Positions 25,157 through 34,490 of a DNA stretch of 64,000 nucleotides are shown here, piece by piece. The notes beneath the pieces were generated by a model. The model did no database searches. It was not told the origin of the DNA and saw nothing but the letters and a program-made list of their open reading frames with translations. Position numbers and translations under genes: made by a program. Each line of letters starts with the position of its first letter. The first letter of the stretch is position 1. This DNA is from Buttiauxella sp965119215 (lineage in GTDB: Bacteria > Pseudomonadota > Gammaproteobacteria > Enterobacterales > Enterobacteriaceae): NCBI GenBank assembly GCA_965119215.1, contig CBCPKK010000035.1, positions 6,599 through 70,598 on the forward strand. Reading direction: 5' to 3'.

Positions 25157-26641
25157 ATGCAGGGCACCAAAATTCGACTCTTAGCTGGCGGATTGCTGTT
25201 GGTCGCCGCCGCCAGTAATGTACAGGCAGAAGCACTACAGCCCGATCCCGCCTGGCAGCAAGGTACGCTGGCCAATGGTTTCCAATGGCAAGTCCTGGCC
25301 ACGCCTCAGCGTCCTAGCGATCGCATTGAAATTCGCCTGGTGGTCAATACCGGCTCATTGACTGAGACGCCCCAGCAGAGCGGCTATAGCCACTTTGTTC
25401 CTCGTATGGCGCTGACGCAAAGCGGCAGCTTACAACCGTTACAGGCTCGTTCCTTGTGGCAGCAAAGTGTGGACCCGAAGCGTCCGTTGCCACCGGCGAT
25501 TGTCTCTTATGACTTCACGCTGTTTAATCTCAGCCTGCCTAACAACCGTAATGATCTACTCAAAGAAGCCCTGACTTATCTTTCCGATAGCAGCGGCAAA
25601 CTGGCGATTACCCCAGAAACGGTGAACCTCGCGCTGCAATCTCAGGATATGGTTGCAACATGGCCGATGGACACCAAAGACGACTGGTGGCGCTATCGCC
25701 TGAAAGGTTCCACGCTATTGGGTCATGACCCGGCAGAAGACCTCAAGCAGCCGGTTGATGCCGAACAACTCAAAGCGTTCTACCAGAAATGGTATACCCC
25801 AGATGCGATGACGCTGATTGTGGTGGGTAACGTCGACAGCCGCAGCGTTGCTGACCAAATCAATAAAACGTTTGGCACTTTAAAGGGCAAACGTGAGACG
25901 CCTGCGCCAGTTGCCACGCTTTCTCCGCTCAAACACGAAGCGGTCAGTTTGATGACCAGCGGCGTGAATCAGGATCGTCTCTCACTGATGTGGGACAACG
26001 CCTGGCAGCCGATTCGTGAATCTTCTATGTTATTGCGTTACTGGCGTGCAGACCTCGCCCGTGAGGCGCTGTTCTGGCACGTGCAGCAGAAACTCAGCAA
26101 GCAGAATATCCAGGGTCTGAATCTGAGCTTCGATTGCCGTGTGCTGTACCAGCGCGCGCAGTGTGGCATCAATCTGGAATCGTCGAACGACAAGCTGAAC
26201 GCGAATTTGACCAGCGTCGGCAAAGAGTTGGTTAGCGTGCGTGATAAAGGGCTGTCGCAAGAAGAGTTTGATGCGTTAATTGCGCAGAAAAAAGATGAGC
26301 TGACCAAACTGTTTGCCACTTACGCTCGCACCGATACTGACGTGTTGATCAGCCAGCGTATGCGTTCGCTGCAAAACCAGGTTGTGGACATTGCCCCGGA
26401 ACAGTATCAGAAACTGCGCCAGGACTTCCTGAACGGCCTGACGCTGAACATGCTCAACCAGGATTTGCGCCAGCAACTCTCGCAAGATATGGCGCTAGTG
26501 TTGTTGCAACCGAAAGGTGAGCCTGAATACAACATGAAGGATCTGCAAGCGACGTGGGACAAAGTGATGGTGCCTTCTAAGACGCTTCCGTTAACGGATG
26601 AGCCTAAGCAGGACGTGTCGGATATTCCACCGGCGCAGTAA
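25157..26641 (+). CDS. yhjJ: YhjJ, M16 peptidase-like protein without the zinc motif
   Basis: A 494-residue secreted protein of the M16 (insulinase-like) family. A signal peptide ends near NVQAEA (residue 24). The N-terminal M16 module spans about 30-200, and the C-terminal inactive-type module about 200-440 (WYTPDAMTLIVVGNVD is the typical linker). The HxxEH zinc site is absent: the matching position reads SGYSHFVPRMAL, so it is expected to be a non-catalytic paralogue, as in E. coli YhjJ. The function is unknown. It is convergent with kdgK across a bidirectional terminator. Confidence 0.9.
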   Translation: MQGTKIRLLAGGLLLVAAASNVQAEALQPDPAWQQGTLANGFQWQVLATPQRPSDRIEIRLVVNTGSLTETPQQSGYSHFVPRMALTQSGSLQPLQARSLWQQSVDPKRPLPPAIVSYDFTLFNLSLPNNRNDLLKEALTYLSDSSGKLAITPETVNLALQSQDMVATWPMDTKDDWWRYRLKGSTLLGHDPAEDLKQPVDAEQLKAFYQKWYTPDAMTLIVVGNVDSRSVADQINKTFGTLKGKRETPAPVATLSPLKHEAVSLMTSGVNQDRLSLMWDNAWQPIRESSMLLRYWRADLAREALFWHVQQKLSKQNIQGLNLSFDCRVLYQRAQCGINLESSNDKLNANLTSVGKELVSVRDKGLSQEEFDALIAQKKDELTKLFATYARTDTDVLISQRMRSLQNQVVDIAPEQYQKLRQDFLNGLTLNMLNQDLRQQLSQDMALVLLQPKGEPEYNMKDLQATWDKVMVPSKTLPLTDEPKQDVSDIPPAQ

Positions 26642-26651
26642 CTGTAAAGAC

Positions 26652-26680
26652 AAAGAAACCGCCATTTCGGCGGTTTCTTT
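26652..26680. terminator. Bidirectional terminator between yhjJ and kdgK
   Basis: A 12-bp AAAGAAACCGCC/GGCGGTTTCTTT stem with a 5-nt loop gives a T-rich tail on each strand, between convergent genes. Confidence 0.85.
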
Positions 26681-26701
26681 GTTTGTCGATTTAGCGCTGA
26701 A

Positions 26702-27634
26702 TTACTTTGGCATCGCTTCTTTCGGAATGATCGCGCCACGGTACTGAATCACGGTGCTCGCGGTCAAATGCCCACGTTTCGCTGCTTCCTCAGCGCTGCC
26801 ACCGGTCAAACGCACAGCCAGATAGCCCGCGCTGAAAGAGTCACCAGCCGCTGTGGTATCAATGACTTTTTCTTTCGGTAATTTAACCGCAGGCACTTCT
26901 ATCATTGATTCGCCCTGAATAGCGACCAGGCAAGAATCGGCACCACGCTTGATAACCACTTCGCGCACGCCAGCCGCCTGAGTACGGTGAATCACTTCTT
27001 CTACCGGTTTCTCGCCCCACAACAAATCTTCGTCATCCAGCGTCAGGAAAGCGATATCTGTGCAGGCCAGCATTTGCTGATAGACCTGCTGCGTCTCTTC
27101 ACGGCTTGCCCACAGGCGCGGACGGTAGTTGTTATCGAAGATAACCTTGCAACCGTTAGCGCGGCACTGAGCCAGCAACGCCATCAGTTTTTCACGGCTC
27201 GCCGCGTTAAGGATAGCCAGGCTGATACCGCTCAGGTACAGGTAATCGAACTGTGCCAGTTCTGCGCAAATAGCCTGTGCTTGAGTGCTCTCCAGCCAGA
27301 AACGGGCTGCGGCTTCGTTGCGCCAGTAGTAGAAGGTGCGCTCGCCGGTAGAGTCGGTTTCGATGTAATACAGGCCAGGAAGACGATGCTCCAGGCGCTG
27401 TGTCAGCTCGGTATGCACGTTTTCTTGCTGCCAGGCGTCCAGCATTTGTTGGCTGAAGTTATCTTCACCTAATGCCGTAACGTAATGGACTTCAAGGTCG
27501 GTAGCGTCAACCTGGCGTGCGATATAAACGGAGGTGTTTAGGGTGTCGCCACCAAAGCCGCGGCTAACTTCCGCACCTTTTTGCGACAGTTCAATCATAC
27601 ATTCACCGATAACGGCGATTTTGCGCGTTGGCAT
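26702..27634 (-). CDS. kdgK: 2-keto-3-deoxygluconate kinase KdgK
   Basis: A 310-residue PfkB-family sugar kinase that phosphorylates 2-dehydro-3-deoxygluconate to KDPG, feeding pectin and hexuronate breakdown into the Entner-Doudoroff pathway. The N-terminal motif GGDTLNTSVYIAR (substrate binding) and the C-terminal PfkB signature DTTAAGDSFSAGYLA, with the catalytic Asp, are present. The ATP-site segment VVIKRGADSCLV is also typical. The length matches E. coli KdgK (309). It is convergent with yhjJ and divergent from pdeH. In E. coli it is controlled by KdgR; I did not identify a clear operator. Confidence 0.94.
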   Translation of the reverse strand: MPTRKIAVIGECMIELSQKGAEVSRGFGGDTLNTSVYIARQVDATDLEVHYVTALGEDNFSQQMLDAWQQENVHTELTQRLEHRLPGLYYIETDSTGERTFYYWRNEAAARFWLESTQAQAICAELAQFDYLYLSGISLAILNAASREKLMALLAQCRANGCKVIFDNNYRPRLWASREETQQVYQQMLACTDIAFLTLDDEDLLWGEKPVEEVIHRTQAAGVREVVIKRGADSCLVAIQGESMIEVPAVKLPKEKVIDTTAAGDSFSAGYLAVRLTGGSAEEAAKRGHLTASTVIQYRGAIIPKEAMPK

Positions 27635-27792
27635 AGCAGTAAACCTGAATTAATGAAATTGCCGCTAGTTTGATGGGCGGTTAAAAACGAGTCAAACAAT
27701 TTAAAACGATGTTTCGGAAAACTTTGAGCTAAGGCAGCTTATTGCCAATGTCCCTGAACACTCTTTGATTACGGTTGCACTGAAAGCGAACA

Positions 27793-27819
27793 TAAAGTTC
27801 TCATCCGTTACGCCGATAA
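27793..27819 (+). promoter_or_regulatory. Sigma-28 (FliA) promoter of pdeH
   Basis: TAAAGTTC at 27793-27800, an 11-bp spacer, and GCCGATAA at 27812-27819. This equals the enteric sigma-28 consensus (TAAAGTTT-N11-GCCGATAA) with one mismatch. It is 45 bp before the pdeH start and fits the known flagellar class III control of pdeH. Confidence 0.92.
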
Positions 27820-27863
27820 CTTGTCGATGGGCCATCTGAGTTATCAAGGTAAACAGGACGTAC

Positions 27864-28640
27864 ATGATGAAGTTTAAGCAGATCACTCACCGGCTTAATA
27901 CGCTTGAGGCGAGTGTCGAAAGTTTGCAGGAACGGCGGTTCTGGTTACAGTGCCAGCGGCAGTACACCTTCCAGCCGATCTATAAAATTGATGGTCATTT
28001 AATGGCGATAGAATTGCTGACGGTGGTCACTCATCCGGATGAACCGGAAGTTTGCATTCCACCCGATCGCTACTTTACGTCTGTTTCTAATCGCACGCGG
28101 CTGATGGTTATTGAGGAGCAACTGAACCTGCTGGCTGGCTGGGAATCCATCTTCATTGGCTACCAGATTTTAGCCTCGGTGAATGTGGATGGCCCAACAC
28201 TGATGGCGATGAAACAGCATCAACCGATTCTGGCGCTGATCAATAAAATGCCGTGGGTGCGTTTTGAACTGGTTGAACACATCACCCAACCGCAGGCCGT
28301 GACGCTCGCAACCATGCACGAATTTGGCCCCCTGTGGCTTGATGATTTCGGAACCGGTGTTGCTAATTTCTCCGCGTTAAGTGAGATGCGCTACGACTAC
28401 ATTAAAGTCGCACGCGACCTGTTCATCATGCTGCGCACCAGCGACGAAGGCCGTACTTTATTCACTATGTTGCTGCAATTGATGAACCGCTACTGCAAAG
28501 GCGTTATCGTCGAAGGTGTTGAAACCGAAGATGAATGGCGTGATGTTCAATCCTCGCCAGCTTTTGCGGCGCAAGGCTATTTTCTCTCCCGTCCCATCCC
28601 CCTTGAAGAGTTGGAAAACGTGCTAACTCGCCTCTCCTGA
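27864..28640 (+). CDS. pdeH: c-di-GMP phosphodiesterase PdeH (YhjH)
   Basis: A 258-residue stand-alone EAL domain protein, the main enteric phosphodiesterase that lowers c-di-GMP and keeps flagella free of the YcgR brake. The EAL motif reads AIELL, followed by NVD, FELVEH, LDDFGTGVANFS, IKVARDL, VEGVET and AQGYFLSRP, so the metal-binding and catalytic set is present. It is cytoplasmic, with no membrane segment. The start is one of two adjacent ATG codons (27864 or 27867). A sigma-28 promoter precedes it. Here it opposes the c-di-GMP-activated cellulose synthase encoded 16 kb away. Confidence 0.94.
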   Translation: MMKFKQITHRLNTLEASVESLQERRFWLQCQRQYTFQPIYKIDGHLMAIELLTVVTHPDEPEVCIPPDRYFTSVSNRTRLMVIEEQLNLLAGWESIFIGYQILASVNVDGPTLMAMKQHQPILALINKMPWVRFELVEHITQPQAVTLATMHEFGPLWLDDFGTGVANFSALSEMRYDYIKVARDLFIMLRTSDEGRTLFTMLLQLMNRYCKGVIVEGVETEDEWRDVQSSPAFAAQGYFLSRPIPLEELENVLTRLS

Positions 28641-28705
28641 TGCCCTTTTGGCCACGCTAAACTATCTTTAGTAAAAGCGAGCCACATCAGGAAAGGGTGA
28701 AAGGC

Positions 28706-30772
28706 ATGACAAAAACTGGAAAAATAGTTAGCGGAATCGTTGGGGTTTTCTTGTTGTTGGTTGTGGTGGCAATCATTGTGATTGCGACGTTTGACTGGAA
28801 TCGGCTCAAACCGACCATCAACCAAAAAGTCTCGACAGAGCTGAATCGTCCGTTCGCCATTCGTGGTGATTTAGGCGTAGTTTGGGAACGTAACCAAGAA
28901 GAAACCGGATGGCGCAGTTGGGTGCCCTGGCCGCATGTTCATGCCGAAGATATTATTCTCGGCAATCCCCCTGAAATTCCTGACGTGACGATGGTGCACT
29001 TGCCGCGCGTTGATGCCACTCTGGCACCGCTGGCGCTGCTCACCAAAACTGTCTATATCCCGTGGATTAAGCTGGTTCAGCCCGATGCGCGGCTGATTCG
29101 CCTGTCGGAAAAAAACAATAACTGGACCTTCAAACTGGCCAGCGACGGGCAAAAAGATCCCAACCAGCCGCCGTCTGCCTGGTCTTTCAGAATGGACAAT
29201 ATTCTGTTCGACAAAGGCCGCATTGCGGTAAACGACAAACTCACCAAAGCAGAGATAGAAATCCTCGTCGATCCCCTCGGCAAGCCGTTGCCGTTTAGCG
29301 AAGTGGAAGGGCGTAAACCCACCGGCAAAGACGCCGCAAAAGCGGGTGATTATGTCTTTGGCCTGAAAATGCGTGGGCGCTATAACGGTGAACCGCTGGA
29401 AGGCTTCGGTAAAATTGGTGGCATGTTAGCGCTGCGTAGCGAAGGCGAAACCGCGTTCCCGGTGCAGGCTGATGTGCATTCGGGCAATTCACGCGTGGCG
29501 TTTATTGGCACCATTAACGACCCGATGAAAATGGGTGGCGTGGATTTACGGCTGAAATTTTCCGGCGATTCGCTGGGTAATCTCTACGATCTTACCGGCG
29601 TATTATTACCGGATACACCACCGTTCGAAACCGACGGGCATTTGCTGGCAAAAATCGACACCGAAAAAGGTTCGGTCTTCCGCTATCAAAACTTTAACGG
29701 GCGCATTGGCGACAGCGATATTCATGGCTCGCTGACCTATTCCCAGGGAAAACCAAGGCCAAAACTGGAAGGCGACCTTGAGTCGAAACAGCTCAGACTG
29801 GCGGATTTAGGCCCGTTGATTGGCGTGGACTCAGGCAAAGGTGCACAGCAAAGCAAACAGTCTGAACAGGCCAAAGGCGAGAAAACCGTTCAGCCGAGCG
29901 ATAAAGTGTTGCCCTACGACCGCTTCGAAACCGACAAATGGAACGCCATGGATGCCGACGTGCGCTTTAAAGGCGGGCGTATCGAACACAGCGGGACGCT
30001 GCCGCTCAGTAACCTGACAACGCATGTCATCCTCAATAACGCCGACCTGAAGCTCCAGCCGCTGAAATTTGGCATGGCGGGCGGCACCATCAGCGCCAAT
30101 ATCCATCTTGAAGGCGACAAAAAGCCGATGCAGGGGAAAGCGGATATTCAGGCGCGGCGTTTGCAGCTCAAGCAACTGATGCCGAAAGTGGAATCAATGC
30201 AAAAAACGCTCGGTGAACTCAATGGCGATGCGAATTTGCAGGGGCACGGTAACTCCATTGCCGCGCTGTTAGGTAGCAGTGACGGCAACCTGAAATTGCT
30301 GATGAATGACGGGCTAATCAGCCGCAACCTGATGGAAATTGTCGGCCTGAACGTCGGGAATTACATCGTCGGGCAAATCTTTGGCGATGACGAAGTGCGC
30401 ATTAACTGTGCGGCGGCAAACCTGGATTTACGCGATGGTGTCGCAACTCCGCGCATCTTTGCCTTTGATACCGAAAACGCGCTGATTAATGTCACCGGGA
30501 CCACCAACTTCTCCAGCGAGCGGCTCGATTTAACTATCGACCCGGAGAGCAAGGGGATTCGGATCATCACGCTGCGTTCGCCGCTGTATGTCCGTGGGAC
30601 GTTTAAAAACCCGGATGCCGGTGTGAAAGCAGGGCCGCTGATTGCGCGTGGTGCGGTTGCCGCAGCGCTTGCGACATTGGTGACGCCTGCTGCCGCGCTA
30701 TTGGCGCTGATTTCGCCTTCAGAAGGTGGACAGAACCAGTGCCAGAATATTTTGGGGCAGATGAAGAAGTGA
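28706..30772 (+). CDS. yhjG: AsmA-family protein YhjG
   Basis: A 688-residue AsmA-like protein with one N-terminal transmembrane helix (about 7-28) and a large periplasmic part. The AsmA N-terminal segment follows the helix (DWNRLKPTINQKVSTELNRPFAIRGDLGV) and the AsmA C-terminal domain spans about 440-640. Family members such as TamB, YhdP and AsmA are repeat beta-groove proteins linked to phospholipid transport to the outer membrane; YhjG itself is poorly defined. ATG 28706 is preferred, with GAAAGGG 8 nt upstream and the E. coli-like N-terminus MTKTGKI; a GTG at 28697 is in frame. Confidence 0.92.
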   Translation: MTKTGKIVSGIVGVFLLLVVVAIIVIATFDWNRLKPTINQKVSTELNRPFAIRGDLGVVWERNQEETGWRSWVPWPHVHAEDIILGNPPEIPDVTMVHLPRVDATLAPLALLTKTVYIPWIKLVQPDARLIRLSEKNNNWTFKLASDGQKDPNQPPSAWSFRMDNILFDKGRIAVNDKLTKAEIEILVDPLGKPLPFSEVEGRKPTGKDAAKAGDYVFGLKMRGRYNGEPLEGFGKIGGMLALRSEGETAFPVQADVHSGNSRVAFIGTINDPMKMGGVDLRLKFSGDSLGNLYDLTGVLLPDTPPFETDGHLLAKIDTEKGSVFRYQNFNGRIGDSDIHGSLTYSQGKPRPKLEGDLESKQLRLADLGPLIGVDSGKGAQQSKQSEQAKGEKTVQPSDKVLPYDRFETDKWNAMDADVRFKGGRIEHSGTLPLSNLTTHVILNNADLKLQPLKFGMAGGTISANIHLEGDKKPMQGKADIQARRLQLKQLMPKVESMQKTLGELNGDANLQGHGNSIAALLGSSDGNLKLLMNDGLISRNLMEIVGLNVGNYIVGQIFGDDEVRINCAAANLDLRDGVATPRIFAFDTENALINVTGTTNFSSERLDLTIDPESKGIRIITLRSPLYVRGTFKNPDAGVKAGPLIARGAVAAALATLVTPAAALLALISPSEGGQNQCQNILGQMKK

Positions 30773-30784
30773 TTTGAGTCTGGA

Positions 30785-30809
30785 CACCCTCTCCCAGAAG
30801 GAGAGGGTG
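30785..30809. repeat. CCCTCTCC-type palindrome after yhjG
   Basis: CACCCTCTCC (30785-30794) pairs with GGAGAGGGTG (30800-30809) around a short loop between convergent yhjG and yhjE. It is a member of the dispersed repeat family. Confidence 0.7.
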
Positions 30810-30815
30810 AGGGGA

Positions 30816-32141
30816 CTACAGCGACAAATGACGTGTTTCTTTAGACACCAGCAACGCAATCAGCGTAATCACTGACATCGCCGCCAGATACAAGCCCACA
30901 TAGAACAGACCGTAATTCGCCTGCAACCAGGTGGCGATGTACGGCGCTACAGAGGCACCCAGAATCGACGCCACGTTATACGAGAACGATGCCCCGGTAT
31001 AACGCACTTCGGTCGGGAACAGCTCTGGCAGCAACGCGCCCATCGGGCCGAAAGTTAGACCCATCAGACTCAAACCAATCAGCAAGAAGGCCATGACCAG
31101 CGTCGGGTTACCGGAACCTAACATTGGCTGGAATACGGCTAAAGCAAACACAATCATCATGCAGGTGATAACAATCATGCACTTACGTCGGCCAAATTTA
31201 TCAGCCAGGTAACCCGCAATCGGCACCATTACGCCAAAACCAATCACCGCCATCATCAGCATCCACAACACATCGTTGCGTGAGAAGCCAAGACCCACAG
31301 GCACGGCTGCGGTGCTGAACGTCATTGAATAGACGGTCATGATGTAAAACAGCGTGTACGTCGCCAGCATGATAAACGTGCCAATGACGGTGGCTTTCAG
31401 GTGTTTAGTCAGCAGCGTGCCAAGCGGGATTTTCACCTGCTTACCGGCTTTAGCAATTTTGGCGAAGACCGGCGTTTCGTGCAGTGAAACACGAACGTAC
31501 AGGCCGATAATGACCAGCACAGCAGAAAGAATAAACGGTACACGCCATCCCCAGGACATGAATTGCTCGTCGGTCAGTAACCAGGAAAGCAGCAAGAAGG
31601 TGCCGTTGGCAAAGAAGAAGCCAATCGGCGCACCCAGTTGCGGGAACGAACCGTACAGGGCGCGTTTGCGTGGTGGCGCATTTTCGGTTGCCAGTAACGC
31701 CGCACCGCCCCATTCACCGCCCAGACCCAAGCCCTGGCCAAAACGCGCCAGTGCTAACAGCATTGGAGCCAGTACGCCGATGGTTTCGTAGCTCGGCAGC
31801 AGGCCAATCACCACGGTGGAAACCCCCATCGTCAGAAGTGAAGCGACCAATGTCACTTTGCGGCCTACGCGGTCACCAAAGTGGCCGAATAGCGCGGAGC
31901 CAATCGGGCGTGCCACAAAAGCAATCGCGAACGTTGCCAGCGACTGTAGCGTTGCCGCCGTTGGGTCACCTTGCGGGAAGAAGATATGCGGGAAAACAAT
32001 GACGGCCGCAGTGGCGTAAATATAGAAATCGAAAAATTCGATGGCGGTGCCGACCAGAGAGGCAACGACAACTTTTCCGCGTGAGTTGACGGGCGTGGCG
32101 TCAGTTTCAGTATTGACTGGAGTAGCGATGGTGGCTTGCAT
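30816..32141 (-). CDS. yhjE: MFS metabolite transporter YhjE
   Basis: A 441-residue, twelve-helix major facilitator of the metabolite:H+ symporter branch (ProP/ShiA-like). The cytoplasmic loop between helices 2 and 3 has the signature GHFGDRVGRKVTL, repeated as GYLADKFGRRKCM between helices 8 and 9. RFGQGLGLGGEWGGAALLATENAP in helices 4-5 is typical of ShiA/ProP-type transporters. E. coli YhjE (440 residues) has the same neighbours; its substrate is not established. The N-terminal 20 residues are polar and Thr-rich. Confidence 0.92.
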   Translation of the reverse strand: MQATIATPVNTETDATPVNSRGKVVVASLVGTAIEFFDFYIYATAAVIVFPHIFFPQGDPTAATLQSLATFAIAFVARPIGSALFGHFGDRVGRKVTLVASLLTMGVSTVVIGLLPSYETIGVLAPMLLALARFGQGLGLGGEWGGAALLATENAPPRKRALYGSFPQLGAPIGFFFANGTFLLLSWLLTDEQFMSWGWRVPFILSAVLVIIGLYVRVSLHETPVFAKIAKAGKQVKIPLGTLLTKHLKATVIGTFIMLATYTLFYIMTVYSMTFSTAAVPVGLGFSRNDVLWMLMMAVIGFGVMVPIAGYLADKFGRRKCMIVITCMMIVFALAVFQPMLGSGNPTLVMAFLLIGLSLMGLTFGPMGALLPELFPTEVRYTGASFSYNVASILGASVAPYIATWLQANYGLFYVGLYLAAMSVITLIALLVSKETRHLSL

Positions 32142-32372
32142 ATGTTTTTCTTATTTATATCGAACGAAAAGCCATATTACGCACAGCAAAAGACGCATTT
32201 CAACGCAGGTTTGTTTACGGCCCTGTGCGATTAACAAGCAATAAGAGGATAATTTTTAGTCCAGAAAAGATACATCCATGTAACACTTCACATAAATGAA
32301 AAATCAGTGAATAAAACTGCTTTTAGGTTAAATAAAAGTTACGGGCTGGATTTATGTGCTGCGGTTATTTAT

Positions 32373-32394
32373 GCCCTCTCCTGGGGGAGAGGGC
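32373..32394. repeat. CCCTCTCC-type palindrome between yhjE and yhjD
   Basis: GCCCTCTCC (32373-32381) pairs with GGAGAGGGC (32386-32394), just downstream of the yhjD stop. It is the fourth locus of the dispersed repeat in the window and may serve as a 3' message structure. Confidence 0.7.
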
Positions 32395-32405
32395 GAGAGC
32401 GGAGG

Positions 32406-33416
32406 CTATTTATGTGTTTTACCCGGCATTCGCGGGTCATCTTTGTATTGCGCAGTGGCAATCCACGCGGCGCAAAACAGCGTCAGACGGGCGAAGAAAT
32501 AGAAAAATGCCATCAAACCCAGAACGGAACCAAAGGCGGCACCTGACGGTGAACTTACCAGTTTTGGCAGGCTGTAGGTCATGATGATTTTAATCACCTC
32601 AAAGCCAATGGCGGCAATCAACGTCCCACGGATCAGCGCTTTCTTGCGTGGGCGATGGCGCGGCAAACGCCAGAAAATCCAGAAGAACAACAGATAGTTG
32701 GCAACAATGGAGATAGCCAGACCGACCAAATGCCAGACCGGTTTAAGCCATTCGATCCCGCCTAAATGCAAAAGATTAATCAGCAATGTTTGGGCTGAGC
32801 CTGAAATTGACGTAATGGATAACGTCACAATCAACGCGACCATTAAGCCAACCAGCGACACCAAATCACGCAGATATTTCACCCAGAACTTTTCCTGATC
32901 CTGCGGATTTCGCTCCCATGTATCCCGCGACTGCGCGCGCACCGCTTCGCGCAAATTCCCCATCCAGTTGATGCCGGAATACAGCGCAATCAACAGGCCG
33001 ACCAAACCTACTGTGGTGCGCTGTTGCACCGCCGTATTAATAGTATTTTTCAGCGTAGCGGCAAGGGTTGGCTCAGTAACATTAGCGAGGATCTTATTGA
33101 AAATGTCCTCCAGTAACATGGGATGTGAGGCGAGGATGTAACCTGCGGCGGCAAACGCCACCATCAAAATTGGGATCAGCGACAGGAATGAAAAATAGGT
33201 GATCGCCGCGCCAAACTGGTTACCCATACGGTCGTTGAACCGCTCGGTTGCCCGTAATAAATGCGCCACCATTGGGCGACGTTCTATGCGGCCGACAGTC
33301 GTATTCACGCTGTCGATGGTCTTGTTGACCTTTTGATTTCCGGTTTTTATTTTGACTATTGGCTCGTAGTCGAGCGTTTCAGTAGGGCGTTTCTCGTTGC
33401 TATCCGGCGTGGTCAT
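32406..33416 (-). CDS. yhjD: Inner-membrane protein YhjD (YihY/BrkB family)
   Basis: A 336-residue YihY/virulence factor BrkB family membrane protein. After a soluble N-terminal region (1-75) it has about six helices, with conserved GAAITYFSFLSLIPILMVAFA and LYSGINWMGNLREAVRAQSRDTWERNP. In E. coli a point mutation in yhjD suppresses the lethality of losing Kdo from lipid A, so a role in lipid A precursor transport has been proposed. Length (E. coli 337) and place match. It lies on the same strand as yhjE and yhjC, with intergenic gaps, so it may have its own promoter. Confidence 0.92.
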   Translation of the reverse strand: MTTPDSNEKRPTETLDYEPIVKIKTGNQKVNKTIDSVNTTVGRIERRPMVAHLLRATERFNDRMGNQFGAAITYFSFLSLIPILMVAFAAAGYILASHPMLLEDIFNKILANVTEPTLAATLKNTINTAVQQRTTVGLVGLLIALYSGINWMGNLREAVRAQSRDTWERNPQDQEKFWVKYLRDLVSLVGLMVALIVTLSITSISGSAQTLLINLLHLGGIEWLKPVWHLVGLAISIVANYLLFFWIFWRLPRHRPRKKALIRGTLIAAIGFEVIKIIMTYSLPKLVSSPSGAAFGSVLGLMAFFYFFARLTLFCAAWIATAQYKDDPRMPGKTHK

Positions 33417-33471
33417 CAGGTGATTTTTCCTTTTGTTTTAGCAGGATCGTAAAGAAATTATAGCGGGAATG

Positions 33472-34371
33472 CTAATCGACATAGCCTTTTACTAACCCCG
33501 TTAGCCATTCCATGAACAAATGCACGCGGCGCGAAAGGTTACGACGGTGCGGGTAAAGCAGTGAAACCGGCATCGGTTCGGCACGGTATTGCGGCAGGAT
33601 CTCCACCAGTTTTTTGCTCTTGAGAAGCTCTTTTACCCCGATGCGCGGCACCTGAATAATTCCAAGCCCGGCAAGACACGCGGCCTGATACGTTTCGGTG
33701 CTATTCACGGTCATCACGCCACCGGTTTTTACCCAACGTGTTTTTTTATCTTCCCACACTTCAAAACCTTGCGGACGGCTGCCGAGGTTAAGCGCGTAAT
33801 GCACCACGGCGTGAGAAGCCAGGTCGTCCAGGTTTTCCGGATAACCAAAACGCGCCAGATAATCGGGGCTGGCGCAGTTAATTAAGGTCAGTTTACCCAG
33901 AGGACGAGCCACCAGGCCCGAGTCTTTAAGCTGCCCAACGCGCACCACGCAGTCGAACCCTTCGCGCACGACATCCACCATGCGATCGCTGCTACTTAAT
34001 TCCAGTTCAATACCGGGATATTGCTGCAAGAAGGCAGGGAGCTTGGGGATCACCAAATTTTTGGCCAGGCCTACCGTCATATCCACGCGCAAACGCCCGC
34101 TGACACTGCTGGGGTCGTGCAAAAATAAACCATCCAGTTCGTCGAGATTAGCCAGAAGATCGCGGCAGCGCTCGTAATACACCATGCCGTCTTGCGTCAG
34201 TTGCACTCGACGCGTGGTGCGATGCAATAACCTTGTGCCGAGCACGCCTTCAAGCGCCTGAATCTGGCGCGATACGCTACCTTTAGGTAGGCCCAGAGTG
34301 TCGGCTGCGCGAGAGAAACTCTCTAGTTCTGCCACTCGAATGAACAGCTGCATTGCTTGTATTTTATCCAC
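33472..34371 (-). CDS. yhjC: LysR-type transcriptional regulator YhjC
   Basis: A 299-residue LysR regulator. The N-terminal winged helix-turn-helix (about 1-60) includes SFSRAADTLGLPKGSVSRQIQALEGVLGTRLLHRTTRRVQLT. The C-terminal periplasmic-binding-type effector domain spans about 90-295. It matches E. coli YhjC in length and neighbours. YhjC has been reported there as a regulator linked to csgD (RcdB); that role is not shown here. It is divergent from a short-chain dehydrogenase across 119 bp, the usual layout for a LysR protein controlling its neighbour. Confidence 0.86.
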   Translation of the reverse strand: MDKIQAMQLFIRVAELESFSRAADTLGLPKGSVSRQIQALEGVLGTRLLHRTTRRVQLTQDGMVYYERCRDLLANLDELDGLFLHDPSSVSGRLRVDMTVGLAKNLVIPKLPAFLQQYPGIELELSSSDRMVDVVREGFDCVVRVGQLKDSGLVARPLGKLTLINCASPDYLARFGYPENLDDLASHAVVHYALNLGSRPQGFEVWEDKKTRWVKTGGVMTVNSTETYQAACLAGLGIIQVPRIGVKELLKSKKLVEILPQYRAEPMPVSLLYPHRRNLSRRVHLFMEWLTGLVKGYVD

Positions 34372-34490
34372 TCTTTTCTCTCATTGTTGTTGGTGGTGAA
34401 ACAGTGATGCGCATTTAGCACTCTTTATTGATTTTGTAGCATCTAATAAGCTCTACCTCAATCACCGGACAGTCAGACAAGAGGCAAATC

